From Leuctra nigra (taxonomy: Eukaryota > Arthropoda > Insecta > Plecoptera > Leuctridae): 64,000 bases of DNA. Location: the NCBI GenBank assembly GCA_934045905.1, contig OW203762.1, positions 8,494,001 to 8,558,000 of the forward strand. The letters run 5' to 3'. Position numbers and translations under genes: made by a program. Positions 44,108 through 54,954 of this stretch are shown piece by piece; the first letter of the stretch is position 1; each line of letters starts with the position of its first letter. The notes beneath the pieces were generated by a model. It was not told the DNA's origin, searched no databases, and saw only the letters and a list, made by a program, of their open reading frames with translations.

Positions 44108-44279
44108 GATTGGAAAGCGGCCAAAACTCTTGAATGTAATCGAGAGCACTTGCCAATGGAGCTTCTTGCACGGTACCGAAGGATTTCGATTGCCAAACAC
44201 TTAAATTCCATGCCACAAAATCTGTTTCCATCTCACTCGATATTTCAGCACAACCAAACAAACATTTGATTTAGTATGG

Positions 44280-45095
44280 AAAATAATGTGTGTTAAAATG
44301 TGTAAGTACATGCAGGCTGTTTAGTTCTAACATTGCATTCTTTTGGCGCTTCACAAAAATGTCACGTCGATGCAAATAACGAAAAATTCAACATTTGTCT
44401 GCGCTAAACTGTGATTTAAAATGTTACAAACAGCTCTAATCGTAGTTTTAATGCATCGTAAAATATTTATAATTCACGCCAAACGGATGGACCAATTCAT
44501 TTGACAATTTTCCTACATAGTGTCACCCAAAGTGACACTGTCGCAAAAAAGTTGATAATAAATTTTTGATTCAATAATAATGGCATCATTTCCGATGAAT
44601 TAAAGTTGACCAATCATTTGATAATTTTAATAAAATGTATAATAATTTGATTACCTAATAAATTTAATTTAATTATATCATAGTATATACCTAATTATAG
44701 TATAGAATAGCCCTCGTAATATTTAAAAAAATCTTTACAAAATTGTAAAATTAGACAGAAATCACAGACAATATTTTATGTTATTTATTTATGTGTGGGC
44801 GCGCCCATCCCTGGCGCCGTCCCTGATAAGAAGAAATTATAGTCTTTGACTTGACATTATCTTACAAACTAGTAGTTGAAATCCAGCTGGGATTGCCGAT
44901 ATAATTAGGATCAACATCGAGACTATAACGAGGCTCACTGAGAGGCGTCAAGCAGTTATGAAGATGTTGACAATTAGCACAAGTGTACAGTTAGATTTAC
45001 TAAAGCGCAAGCATGGAAACAACATTCTAGCAGCTTGCAGTGGCACCAAGTGCAAGGATTGGAAAAACGTAACCTGTAGTTGTGCAGACATATCG
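44280..45095. other. No confident gene
   Basis: AT-rich. A frame at 44958-45200 reads KRKHGNNILAACSGTKCKDW then KNVTCSCADISYIIL, somewhat protein-like with clustered cysteines, but it lacks splice or family support. Confidence 0.25.
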
Positions 45096-45098
45096 TAC

Positions 45099-45543
45099 AT
45101 CATTCTCGACACTTCAGGAGGAAGTGAGGATACGTCTCTTTCTGTAACATTTGTGATATTGCACAAGAGGACACTACGGAACAGGTTGGCTGAGGGGTGA
45201 CGCTCTGAACTTGTATTCCGGAGGCTCGGGTTCGATTCCAGCGGCCGTCCTTCCTGACTGAGGTTTTTCGTGGTATTCCCTCAGTCGAGAGGCACATGCT
45301 GGCAAGGTACCCTACTAATAGGCCACGACCGCCTCCTTCCCACCTACCATCCTTACCTACTCGCTTCACCATCATCTCCCAATCATCATCATAATCATTC
45401 ATCCGTCGCCATTAGCCTCGCTGCAGAACAGTGCGACGTTAAACCCTAATTTTTTTTAAACAAAAGTAGGATCATTCTGGACACTTTAGGAGGCTAAAAT
45501 ACGTCTCTTTTTGTTACATTTTTAATATTGTACAAAAAGACAG
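45099..45543. repeat. Imperfect 74-bp direct repeats flanking a SINE
   Basis: ATCATTCTCGACACTTCAGG...TACGTCTCTTTCTGTAACAT...GCACAAGAGGACA (45099-45173) recurs as ATCATTCTGGACACTTTAGG...TACGTCTCTTTTTGTTACAT...GTACAAAAAGACA (45471-45543). Identity is roughly 80%. The repeats are far too long for a TSD, so an older tandem duplication was probably split by the SINE. Confidence 0.8.
45178..45460 (+). mobile_element. tRNA-derived SINE copy
   Basis: GGAACAGGTTGGCTGAGGGG, B box GGGTTCGATTCCAGCGGCCG, TACCCTACTAATAGGCCACG, CATCATCATAATCATTC, CAGTGCGACGTTAAACCC. It has more substitutions than the copies at 9.2 and 22.7 kb. No TSD seen. Confidence 0.85.
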
Positions 45544-45621
45544 TTACATTTTCAATAGGTGATATCTTACATAAACTTGTAAAATGTACAAAAAGAAAGT
45601 ACGTGTGTCGTAATTATTTCC

Positions 45622-45720
45622 ACAAGGAAAACGCTCTGACTATAACGCGTTAATAAATGAGCACTGGTGTTCGCAACACCACGAACCGAAATTCCCCACA
45701 AGTACACACGGAATGAGCCA
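45622..45720 (-). repeat. Family A 3' end fragment
   Basis: AAGGAAAACGCTCTGACTAT, AACGCGTTAATAAATGAGCA, then CGAACCGAAATTC, matching family A 3' ends on the minus strand. Confidence 0.5.
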
Positions 45721-45995
45721 ACAAGGATATTGGCCAAATACGAAATGTGTTGCATCTCAAAATGAATGTTACAAAATAGAGCTGCCGATCTAATCATTCA
45801 ACATAAAACAACTACTATGCTTTCTACAAGGAATTTGCAACAGCGAAAAATCTATTTTCATTTATAATTCCTATTTTCCACACTAATTTTGGCTAGTTTT
45901 CTGACACTACCTCTTCCTCACCTCATAACAATAGAGGAGCAAAGAAAATCCACATTTCTGAGGTGTAAACAGCATTTTATTGGCGTTTGTATTTT

Positions 45996-46277
45996 TTTTT
46001 TGTCTGGGGCTTAACGTCGCACTGTTCTGCAGCGAGGCTAATGGCGACGGATGGATGATTATGATGATGATTGGGAGATGATGGTGAAGAGTAGGTAAGG
46101 ATGGAAGGTGGGAAGGAGGCGGTCGTGGCCTATTAGTAGGGTACCTTCCCAGCATTTGCCTGAAGACTGAGGGAAAACCACGAAAAAACCCCAGTCAGGA
46201 AGGACGGCCGCGGGAATCGAACCCGGGTCTCCGGAATACAAGCTGAGAGCGTTAACCACTCACCCAACCTGTTCCGT
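45996..46277 (-). mobile_element. tRNA-derived SINE, minus strand, with TSD
   Basis: A T run on plus is followed by GTCTGGGGCTTAACGTCGCA (tail) through GGTCGTGGCCTATTAGTAGG to the head GGGAATCGAACCCGGG and CCACTCACCCAACCTGTTCC. The flanks TTTGTATTTT (45986-45995 and 46278-46287) form a 10-bp TSD. Well-preserved copy. Confidence 0.9.
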
Positions 46278-46439
46278 TTTGTATTTTGGCATTTGTATTT
46301 GCCCTCAGGCACTGAAAGGTACTTGTAGAACGTACTGTAGAGTGAAAACAAACCCCACTCATTTGCAGGCGATCAAGGAGCGCTACTTACACTAATTAAA
46401 TGTAACGTCTAATTTGGCTGCAAATGTTTAATAGCGATA

Positions 46440-46590
46440 TAGAATGTAAGTCTTGATGATCTTGCAAATTTTGCTCAGAAACTACACCTAGTCTATTGCA
46501 AACGTGACAGGTGGGTGGTCTCTACACGATTATAAATTTTCAGCTTGATCAGAAATCTAGATAGAAAAATGATAATGTATACACATTCAG
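46440..46590 (-). repeat. Possible family A interior fragment
   Basis: GATGATCTTGCAAATTTTG and AAATTTTCAGCTTGATCAGA resemble family A interior blocks read on minus. No termini. Confidence 0.3.
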
Positions 46591-46635
46591 ACAGTCAGTT
46601 TGGTTGGATAGAGTGAGTTGAGAGGTACACTTGAT

Positions 46636-46828
46636 ATAACAAAAAACGGTATTTGAACGAAACGGATTGGCTGCTTGTCAGGTTCCTAGACAATCAATCC
46701 TTGTTATTATCAATGACATCAGAGCTCAACTGCTAGAGTTAGATGAAGAGTTAGCATAGACTTCATCAGGTGATACCATCAAATTTTGTCAGCCAATCCA
46801 TTCCTTTCTCATACCGTTTTTCGCCAAG
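46636..46828 (+). repeat. MITE family D copy
   Basis: AACGGTATTTGAACGAAACG, GATTGGCTGCTTGTCAGG, the core GACAATCAATCCTTGTTATT, AGTTAGCATAGACTTCAT, CAGCCAATCCATTCCTTTCT, ATACCGTTTTT. Outer flanks GTACACTTGAT/CCAAGTGCAC form the outer ends. Confidence 0.7.
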
Positions 46829-46839
46829 TGCACATTTAA

Positions 46840-47325
46840 ATGACCTTGATCAAACTTAACGTGAGTGTGTGAGACTGATCCTTTAATCTATTTCCAGCAC
46901 ACTGCATGTACTCGTATTAAATCCCTCCGTATTCTATATTCAGGGGCAGAGCTGTCGGAAAATAAATCGCGCTGAAATAATTCCCATCGAACACAAGCCG
47001 CCGTTTGCAACGAGCCGATAAACATCGGTGTAAACCACATCGATCGGGAGTGGAACAAAAGTGCGATAATTCTCGTCTCATGTCTGGGAGCCATCACAAG
47101 TCTCTGTGCGCCAAGAATCAATGTAGATCTCTGGATATGGTTACGAGTTTAGTCCTAACACCTGCCCAGCACGCTTCCAAGTCATTGCGAACTTTCACGA
47201 AGTTTATTACACTGCATAAGTAAATAATATTAATAATAAGAGAAAAATACTCAATTGTCGTAAATTGTTAATCAGAAACATTTTTAAATGAAAAAATTGC
47301 GTGATACAGTAGGTATCTCGCGAGT
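46840..47325. other. No confident gene
   Basis: Slightly GC-richer at 46930-47180 with overlapping ORFs on both strands (46888-47121 minus, 47005-47223 plus). Neither is recognised. Confidence 0.2.
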
Positions 47326-47329
47326 GAGT

Positions 47330-47450
47330 TTTTGAAAATTTAAATTTGGACCGTTTTACAGACTTCAAATTTTGCATGGTCATCGGGGCCAACTTTTTAG
47401 GTGTTTTTGTCAATTTTCAGACTTATCTGTAGAATGTCATTGACAGTTTA
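47330..47450 (+). repeat. Family A interior fragment
   Basis: TTTTGCATGGTCATCGGGGC, CAACTTTTTAGGTGTTTTTG, TCAATTTTCAGACTTATCTG match the family A block preceding the 3' end. Confidence 0.5.
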
Positions 47451-47494
47451 TTTATTGACTCCTCCCCACTTGAGGCAAACAGGAAATATATTCC

Positions 47495-47730
47495 TAGAAA
47501 GATGGAGCCCTTGTGTTCCTGATGTCCCAGATTCGATTCCAGCCACCAGCCATCCTGACTATGGATTCACGTGGCTGCCCTCGGTCATAATGCTGGAAAG
47601 GATTCCCTTATAAGACACGACCGTCTCCTTCCCACCGACCATCCTCACTCCTTCCCCATCATCATTATTAATTATTCGCCGCCATATCAAGTTGCAGAAC
47701 CGTGCGACGTTAAACTTTATTAAACTTAAA
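47495..47730 (+). repeat. Degenerate SINE copy
   Basis: B-box-like CCCAGATTCGATTCCAGCC, CATCCTGACTATGGATTCAC, ACACGACCGTCTCCTTCCCA, ATCATCATTATTAATTATTC, CCGTGCGACGTTAAAC. Older divergent member of the same SINE family. Confidence 0.65.
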
Positions 47731-48909
47731 CTGTATGCATCATCTATGTGATAAATGATTAACAATAATAATAAGTATAATCACTGAAAACCACATTATG
47801 TGCCTCCAGCCACGTTTAAATATTTTATGTTTTAAAAAATTAAAATGTAATTTCAAGGTAATTCGCAGAGTATTTTATGAACTTCATCTAATTATAGAAC
47901 GAACAACACATTTTCGTTATTATGTTGCTGCTAGTAAGAAGTAAGAACTCTAGTTCTTTTCTGATTTATTATAATCATTATTTTAATTATAAAAATACAA
48001 CAATTTACTAGTATGTACACAATAATAATCATAGAGATACATAATTTTCTGTTTAAATAATAAATGTGTATAGTAAAAAATAATATAATACCAGTAATTG
48101 GCATTTGTGGTACCACCAGTTTTTTCCCTCACAAGTAGGTACTATGGAAAGAAATATGATGTGTACCTAATCATATTCAAGTACGCTTGGAAGATGGGTA
48201 CAACTTTGTATGCTAATTACGTAAACCAAGAAGCATGGCAACAATGCGCGATCATTATAAAAATAAAAAATATCATGCAATTAAGCAATTTCCTCTGTAT
48301 CATTTTGCTTTGGTTTATGAGTGATGGTGGGAGTCGATTAGCGAAGGCGGATGGCTGTGGACTGTGTGTGCTAGGTCAGTGTCTATGTAGAGTGGGAGGG
48401 AGCTAGTGAGCCTGTCAATGCATGGAGCGGTAGCCTAGGTCAGTGTTCGGGTGAATAGATGTCACACGCTCGGTCTAGAGGCACGCACATGTGACGAGGG
48501 GTTGCTTCGATATTACACTCAGAACTGTTGTTACAAAACAGAATCGAACATATTATATTTCAGCTCAAAATCGATTGTTGTCAAACATATTTCGTGAAGA
48601 TAAGAATTCATTTAGGTCTAGTTTTTTCAATGATTTTCTAATTTAAAACATTTGATTGTATGAACGCGATTGTCATGGAAACAGCCAATAACATTCCTAT
48701 ATTGTCAACTAGTAACTGTTAGTAGCTAGTACTGATTTCGCAGAGATTTGAAAAACGGGTGCTATAATGTCAAGAGTTGTATATATCTGAGCGGATACTT
48801 TTTGAGAACATCCTGATTGATGAACCATTTGTCATATCGATTTTAAAAAATGCGTGGTTATTGTGAGCAACATTTTATCAATTATATTTTTATTTTCATC
48901 TTACTCGTT
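47731..48909. other. No recognisable gene
   Basis: AT-rich with a slightly GC-richer segment near 48320-48500. No coding support. Confidence 0.35.
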
Positions 48910-49524
48910 CTTCATTTATAGGCGTCGCGGATAACATGGCACAAATACTGGAGAAACAGGAGAGTTACTATAAGTATACACTAGGTACATAAATACTAGG
49001 AAATACTAGGAAATACTAGGAAACGAAATACACATTGATAAACGAGTCGTTTTGTGTAAAAGTTATTGATTTATCCATGGAATTAAAACAATCCAGAATA
49101 ATTACAGTGATTAAGGTGCAGTGCTCTAAATATCGATATATCGATTTTGACCACTATTTGAGGAAACGCTAACAATGCCATTAACTCGTTTTTTACTCGC
49201 TTTCGTTTTTGTTTTTAAGCATTTATTCGTTTTAACTCGTTTTTAACCGAGTTAAAACGAGTTAATGGCATTGTTAGCGTTTCCTCAAATAGTGGTCCAA
49301 ATCGATATATCGTTAGAGTTATCGTTAGATCGTTAGATCACTGTAATTATTCTCGATTGTTTTAATTCCACGTGGATAAATCAATAACTTTGCCACAAAA
49401 CGACTCGTGTATCAATGCGTTACACATAGTGCTTCCTAGTATTTATGTAAGTGTAAACATACTTAGTAACTCTCATGTTTCTCCTGTGGTATCTGTGCCA
49501 TGTTATCCGCGTCGCCTATGAATG
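48910..49524. repeat. About 615-bp palindrome (foldback element)
   Basis: The left end TTCATTTATAGGCGTCGCGG, ATAACATGGCACA is mirrored at the right end (TGCCATGTTATCCGCGTCGC, CTATGAATGA). Inner arms from 49160 (ACTATTTGAGGAAACGCTAA) to 49295 pair almost perfectly around 49220. The outer parts carry family A-like 3' ends (right: GCGTTACACATAGTGCTTCC, TAG). The arms differ by several indels, including a triple TACTAGGAAA on the left. Confidence 0.8.
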
Positions 49525-49529
49525 ATGCA

Positions 49530-49745
49530 CGAGAAGATGCATCAGGAAAGCAAACACCTCGCGCCCTTGAACTGGGAGGCTGCATCCTTGTGTGATGAGA
49601 TGAGATAAATAGTAGAGTTTCATTACTCTTATCAAGTTATCATGTTGATTTGTACCACACACGGTGCTTATTACCTACTCGGTAAGTGCACAACGATTTT
49701 TACACGTTAGCAATTACGAGTTGATATTTTTCGCAAATGGGAACA
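49530..49745. other. No recognisable feature
   Basis: Short spacer between two palindromes. Nothing recognised. Confidence 0.4.
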
Positions 49746-49749
49746 ATTA

Positions 49750-51637
49750 TTGAGCGAGCGAAGCGAGCGTCTCCTTTTGGCTCTTTTGGCACGGACCTCT
49801 GTTTTTTTTTTTTTTTGTTTTTTTTTCTTTTTTTTCTGTTACTGACGATATACAAGTCACAGTTTTTCTTTGATCAAGCTGAAAATTTGCACACATGTAC
49901 GGACCATTTCCGGGCGTTGCAGACCCTAATTTTTTTGAAATCCCCTGATTGGTTCAAATTTTAAAAAAATTATCTTTCGATTGGTTGGTTTGATCAATTT
50001 GAAATTTAGCAAAGTCATTGCAACCAACATTGTACCCAATCATAATAAATTCAGCCAAATCCTCCCATTGGTTTAAATTTGAAACCATTTTTCCTGTGAT
50101 TTTTGAAATTTAAACTAGAACCGATTGACCGACCAACTAAAAACTTTGCATGGTCATTGGTACCAACATTTAAGGTATTTTTGCCAATTTCATTTCGTTT
50201 CATTTCGTTTGAAACTTTCTGCTCTAACTACCTTGCCTTGCACTAAAGATTCGAAGTCGCCGTGTATTTCACATAGGGATGGAGCGAACCTGGATTTTGA
50301 TATCGACTATCGATATCATTTATATATCGATATATATCGATATATCGATATCGCGATATATCGATATATTGAAATATTGAAATATTGATATATTGAAATA
50401 TTGAAATATCGATATATTGAAATATTGAAATATCGATATATTGAAATATTGAAATATCGAAATATCGATATATTGAAATATTGAAATATCGAAATATTGA
50501 AATATCGAAATAACGAAATATCGATATATTGAAATATCGAAATATTGATATATGACAATATTATATATCGATTTAGCTATGGAAATATTGATATATCGCA
50601 TAAATGCCTTAAATTGCTCCTAAAACTGCTAGGAAATTCAAAAGAAAATTTAAATAGAAATAACACAGCCGTTCCAAAATATAGGGTCACCGGCCAGATA
50701 AGAAAGAAAATGTGAATAATCTGAGAAAATGTCGTAAAATCTGATAAACGCTGCACTGCAAATATGAATTATTTTGCCATTGTAGGTATAAACTTCAATT
50801 AAGAATATAGTTTTATCATACGGTAACGCTTCGATATATCGATATTTCAATATATCGATATTTCAATATTTCGATATTTCGATATTTCAATATTTCGATA
50901 TTTCAATATTTCGATATTTCGATATTTCAATATTTCAATATTTCGATATTTCGATATTTCAATATTTCAATATTTCAATATATCGATATTTCAATATTTC
51001 AATATATCGATATTTCAATATTTCGATATATCGATTTTTCAATATATCGATATTCAATATATTCAGGTATCGATATTTCGATATTTTTTTGATATCGATA
51101 TATATCGATATATCGATATTTTCTCCATCCCTAATTTGACAGCCAACACGCAAAATGTCCCTAAAATTACTAAAACTTTTGAAAATAACGACAGATTTGA
51201 CTGAAAATTGGCAAAAATACCTTAAATGTTGGTACCAATAACCATGCAAAGTTTATAGTTGGTCGGTCAATCGGTTCTAGTTTCAATTTCAAAAATCACA
51301 GGAAAAATGGTTTCAAATTTGAACCAATGGGAGGATTTGGCTGAAATTTATTATGATGGGGTACAATGTTGGTTGCAATGACTTTGCTAAATTTCAAATT
51401 GATCAAACCAACCAATCGAAAGATAATTTTTTTTAAATTTGAACCAATCAGGGGATTTCAAAAAAATTAGGGTCTGCAACGCCCGGAAATGATCAGTACA
51501 TGTGTGCAAATTTTCAGCTTGATCAAAGAAAAACTGTGACTTGTATATCGTCAGTAACAGGAAAAAAAAAAAAAAAAAAAAAAAACAGAGGTCCGTGCCA
51601 AAAGAGCCAAAAGGAGACGCTCGCTTCACTCGCTCAA
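49750..51637. repeat. About 1.9-kb palindrome: two family A 5' arms plus satellite
   Basis: The left arm (49750-50275, plus) begins TTGAGCGAGCGAAGCGAGCG, GGCTCTTTTGGCACGGACCT, with a T-rich tract. The right arm (51126-51637, minus) is its inverse, ending TCGCTTCACTCGCTCAA. Between them, (GATATATTGAAATATTGAAA)-type satellite at 50290-50590 is mirrored by TTTCAATATTTCGATAT-type satellite at 50825-51125. A single-copy loop lies at about 50595-50820. The long open frames over the satellite (SIFQYFNIS repeats) are artefacts. Confidence 0.85.
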
Positions 51638-51727
51638 TAAACATCTTCTGATAGGTTGTAAAAAGAAAATGGTCTTCGATAAATGTGATCAAACTCATAT
51701 TTTGCATGGTCATTAAGACCAACAATC

Positions 51728-53172
51728 TAGTGGTGTGGTCGCTCCACCCAGCCAAGTCGTACGGTACACTCACACTCACTCAACATACCGTAAATGCCTA
51801 ATAAACCGAGGAGCAGACCAAACACTTTTACTGTAAGCAACAACGTGGCATTTTCGGCCTACTGGATCACAAAATTGAAAAATCTCACATTGTTGCAAAA
51901 TATCTTAATTTCGAGCTATGGCCCACCCCACCCCATATACCAAATTTGGGAAGAACAGGTTATGCCTTTTGCGAGCTAGAGGGCCGTGAAAACAGTGAAA
52001 TTACACCCCTTTTAAAAACTATCTTGATGATAATGATATCAGGAAACACCGCTATCACCGCCACAGCCTAAACGGCTGAGCCGATCGGTCTGAAATTTTT
52101 ACCACATGTGCACTTTTAGCGTCTGAGGTGCCTTTTTATAAATCCAACCGGTAGTCGCCATTTTGAAACCGGAAGTGACGTCATATCTCGAAAACGGCTA
52201 GACCGATCGGAATGAAACTATAGTGCCAAATGATTCAGACGGTCATCTATGTGGAATATCAATAGTCAAAATATACATTTATTATTACCGAAACCGGAAA
52301 TGACGTCATAAAAATGAAGAATATAAGAATTGAATCGCCTCTTACTACATAACTACATATGCAGAAGGCTTATAATGATACATAACATTTATATAAAAAA
52401 ATTCTAGGTAGCCGTAATTTCAGCCGCCATTTTGAAAACCGGAAGTGATGCCATATCTCGAAAACGGCTGGACCTATTGGAACGATGCTTTCGCAATTCT
52501 TCATGGAATATCATTTTAAGCTTATATTTACCACCAAACACAATTTTTCGTAGTATCCAATTCGGAAACGGCGTATTTTTTTTTGAGGAATTAGTCATTG
52601 TTGCTCCGATATGTGTTACAAGTTGTGTAAATAAACTAAAAAAATTAGTGATATCCCCATAAAAACACTCCGTGTAAAAATACCAGCCAAGTCTCTTCAA
52701 CTATAAAAAAATAGAAGAAATCTAAAAATTCAGCACTGAAACGAAGTGATATCAAAAAATGGGCCAAGTCAAAACTTCATTTTAAAAACCAAAATATACT
52801 TGGCGCATCGTTTTTCATATTATATAATTTAGGCACATTTAATTTCTGGCATATACTTCTATACTATTTATATACACGATGCGCCAAGTATATTTTGGTT
52901 TTTAAAATGAAGTTTTGACTTGGCCCATTTTTTGATATCACTACGTTTCAGTGCTGAATTTTTAGATTTCTTCTATTGTTTTATTGTATCAGTATCAGTA
53001 TGTTTTTATTGATTTGCTTTGTGCACAAAACACGGTGGCAAAACATATAATGTAATTAGATTCATATAAAAATAACTAACATAAATATGACAATGATGAG
53101 ATTGATGAGATTGACAATGATGATGTTGAAGAGACTTGGCTGGTATTTTTACACGGAGTGTTTTTTATGGGG
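51728..53172 (-). mobile_element. Family C composite element, copy 2, inverted
   Basis: Read on minus it matches copy 1 at 23905-25757. The palindrome is at 52655-53172 (CCCCATAAAAACACTCCGTG... arms), split by an inserted segment at about 52975-53118. Two ACTTCCGGT...AAAATGGCGGC repeats follow (near 52430 and 52155, 275 bp apart), then the GGCCGAAAATGCCAC block, CGTACGACTTGGCTGGGTGG, a hairpin and CTAG. It has about two internal repeats where copy 1 has about four. Non-coding. Confidence 0.75.
52975..53118. mobile_element. Insertion within the family C palindrome
   Basis: The right arm of the palindrome is interrupted between TAGATTTCTTCTAT and GTTGAAGAGACTTGG. The inserted sequence begins TTTTATTGTATCAGTATCAG, TATGTTTTTATTGATTTGC and ends with a repeated ATGAGATTGATGAGATTGAC stretch. 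It could be a 5'-truncated retrotransposon 3' end in minus orientation (poly-T start). Confidence 0.45.
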
Positions 53173-53454
53173 TAAGTATCTCTTATTTTACACATTTTCA
53201 GCCCTATCAGCGGCCTATCAGTTAAGAACGTATGCACTTATTGACATTTTTAATAGCTGTCAGAGATGAAGTATCGAAATAACTTTTTTTCCACTGCCGC
53301 ATGGATCTGATTTGCTTTAGGAACCACAGTGCGTAGATGCTATTTTCACGTTTCAATGAAAAGCAGATACATTTATAATGACTGAGTGGATCATTTTTCA
53401 ATTCAATATGGATGTATATGTTTTCTGTGCGTTCTGTACGCATTTTCTGTTCGA

Positions 53455-53510
53455 GAATTTGAACGTACCCGTGCTCGCTCATCAACGCGTTACACTGAGC
53501 GTTTTCCTAG
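53455..53510 (+). repeat. Family A 3' end fragment
   Basis: CCGTGCTCGCTCATCAACGC, GTTACACTGAGCGTTTTCCT, AG, then T. Perfect consensus terminus with hairpin CGCTCA/TGAGCG, but no body. Confidence 0.7.
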
Positions 53511-53514
53511 TTAA

Positions 53515-54510
53515 AATAATCAAAAATTATGTATTGAAATATACGAAATTTTATGTAAAGGTTTTATAATAAGTTTTAAAATATTCATTAATTTTTTAAT
53601 GTAAAATTTATAATACTCTTTTTATAATAATATTTAACTTTGAAGGTATTACGTTATTTCCCCTCAGAAAAAAGTTATTTCATATTATGCATAAGCACAC
53701 TATTGAAGTAATACTTTTTCACAATAATTGGATTTGAAAAGGTTGAGGTTTGATTTGAGATGGACTGGACGTTGAAGAGATTCAGAGATATATTGGAGTT
53801 TTACTTGTCAAGTTTATCATTGTTAGATAAGTTGAATTAATGTTATTATTATTGTAAAACACGTATGTTCCTGTCTACTTGTGAAAACAATTTGCAAGTT
53901 AAACAAATGAAATGAATGAAACGATGAATTAAGCTGTTACGCTTTTGGTACGTTTCATTAGAGATGATTTTACAACAAAGTAATTATATTCAGTCACTCA
54001 AATACGTCTACCGTTTCCCATCAGAGTTTGCAGTTGATTCAGAATATCTCCCAGTGCATGCATAATACTTCACCATAATTTAATTTGTAGTCAACTGCTT
54101 TTTATTAAAAAAAATCTAATACGTCCTTGGTTTATATAAAAATGAAAATGTATTGCTTACAAATTTATGTATGAAAATGTAAAAATAGTCTATGAGAACG
54201 CATTCAAATGCAAGTTTCACAAATTATTACCTCGATCATTACAGTGTTTTTCATAGGCGGTTTATAAATAATTATAAGTGATTGTTTTAATTTTTCAAGT
54301 ATTGATTATAGTTTTCATAAACGTGGGAGTGAAATTTTGAAAAATGAACATGTCGAGGTCTTCATTGTTGCTTAAACATCTGCATTGTCACATGTCGTAA
54401 TTAGGTCGTTATTAAAATGGAAATAACAATGATTTCATTCTGACCACTACGATGAGAAGCAAAATTATTTACCAAATTGTTTAGCATTTCAAACGTTCTT
54501 TTTCACTGTT
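53515..54510. other. No recognisable gene
   Basis: AT-rich non-coding sequence. Confidence 0.35.
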
Positions 54511-54513
54511 AAA

Positions 54514-54690
54514 AACACGGTTTTATATTCCTTGACAATCAATTGTTGTTATTATCAATGAAATCAGAACTCACCTACTATAGTTAGATAATGCATTAGA
54601 TTTAGCACAAACTTCATCGGATGATGCCATCAAACTTTTATCAGAAAATACTTTTCTTTCGAGGTACCGTTTGTTATTTGTTCGAGTGTA
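54514..54690 (+). repeat. MITE family D copy, degenerate
   Basis: AACACGGTTTTATATTCCTT, GACAATCAATTGTTGTTATT, CTTCATCGGATGATGCCATC, GGTACCGTTTG. The GATTGGCTGC block is missing. Confidence 0.55.
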
Positions 54691-54917
54691 TACTAACAAA
54701 TAGGTTCGTTTTACAGATACTTTCGCAAAAATTGATTATAAATCGTAATGCTTTTCTGAATTAGTCACTATACATACATATTCCCGAACAAATATATGCC
54801 AATAAGATTTCTCACCAAGTTTGGAACAAGACGTAAACTCTTCATGCCTAAAGTTGGTATTACCTCATTAACCAAACCGCATGATTCAAGTCTAGAAGCA
54901 ACGTATTGGAACGATAC

Positions 54918-54953
54918 GCCCCCCCCCCCCCCCCCCCCCCCCCGCCCCCTCCC
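54918..54953. repeat. Poly-C tract
   Basis: A C run of about 25 plus CGCCCCCTCCC. It resembles the homopolymers inside the hAT-like MITEs, but no termini are visible here. Confidence 0.8.
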
Positions 54954-54954
54954 T

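Noticed and set aside
50316..50601. Open frames with ISIFQYFNIS repeats.
   Set aside because: Artefact of the GATATATTGAAATATT satellite inside a palindrome.
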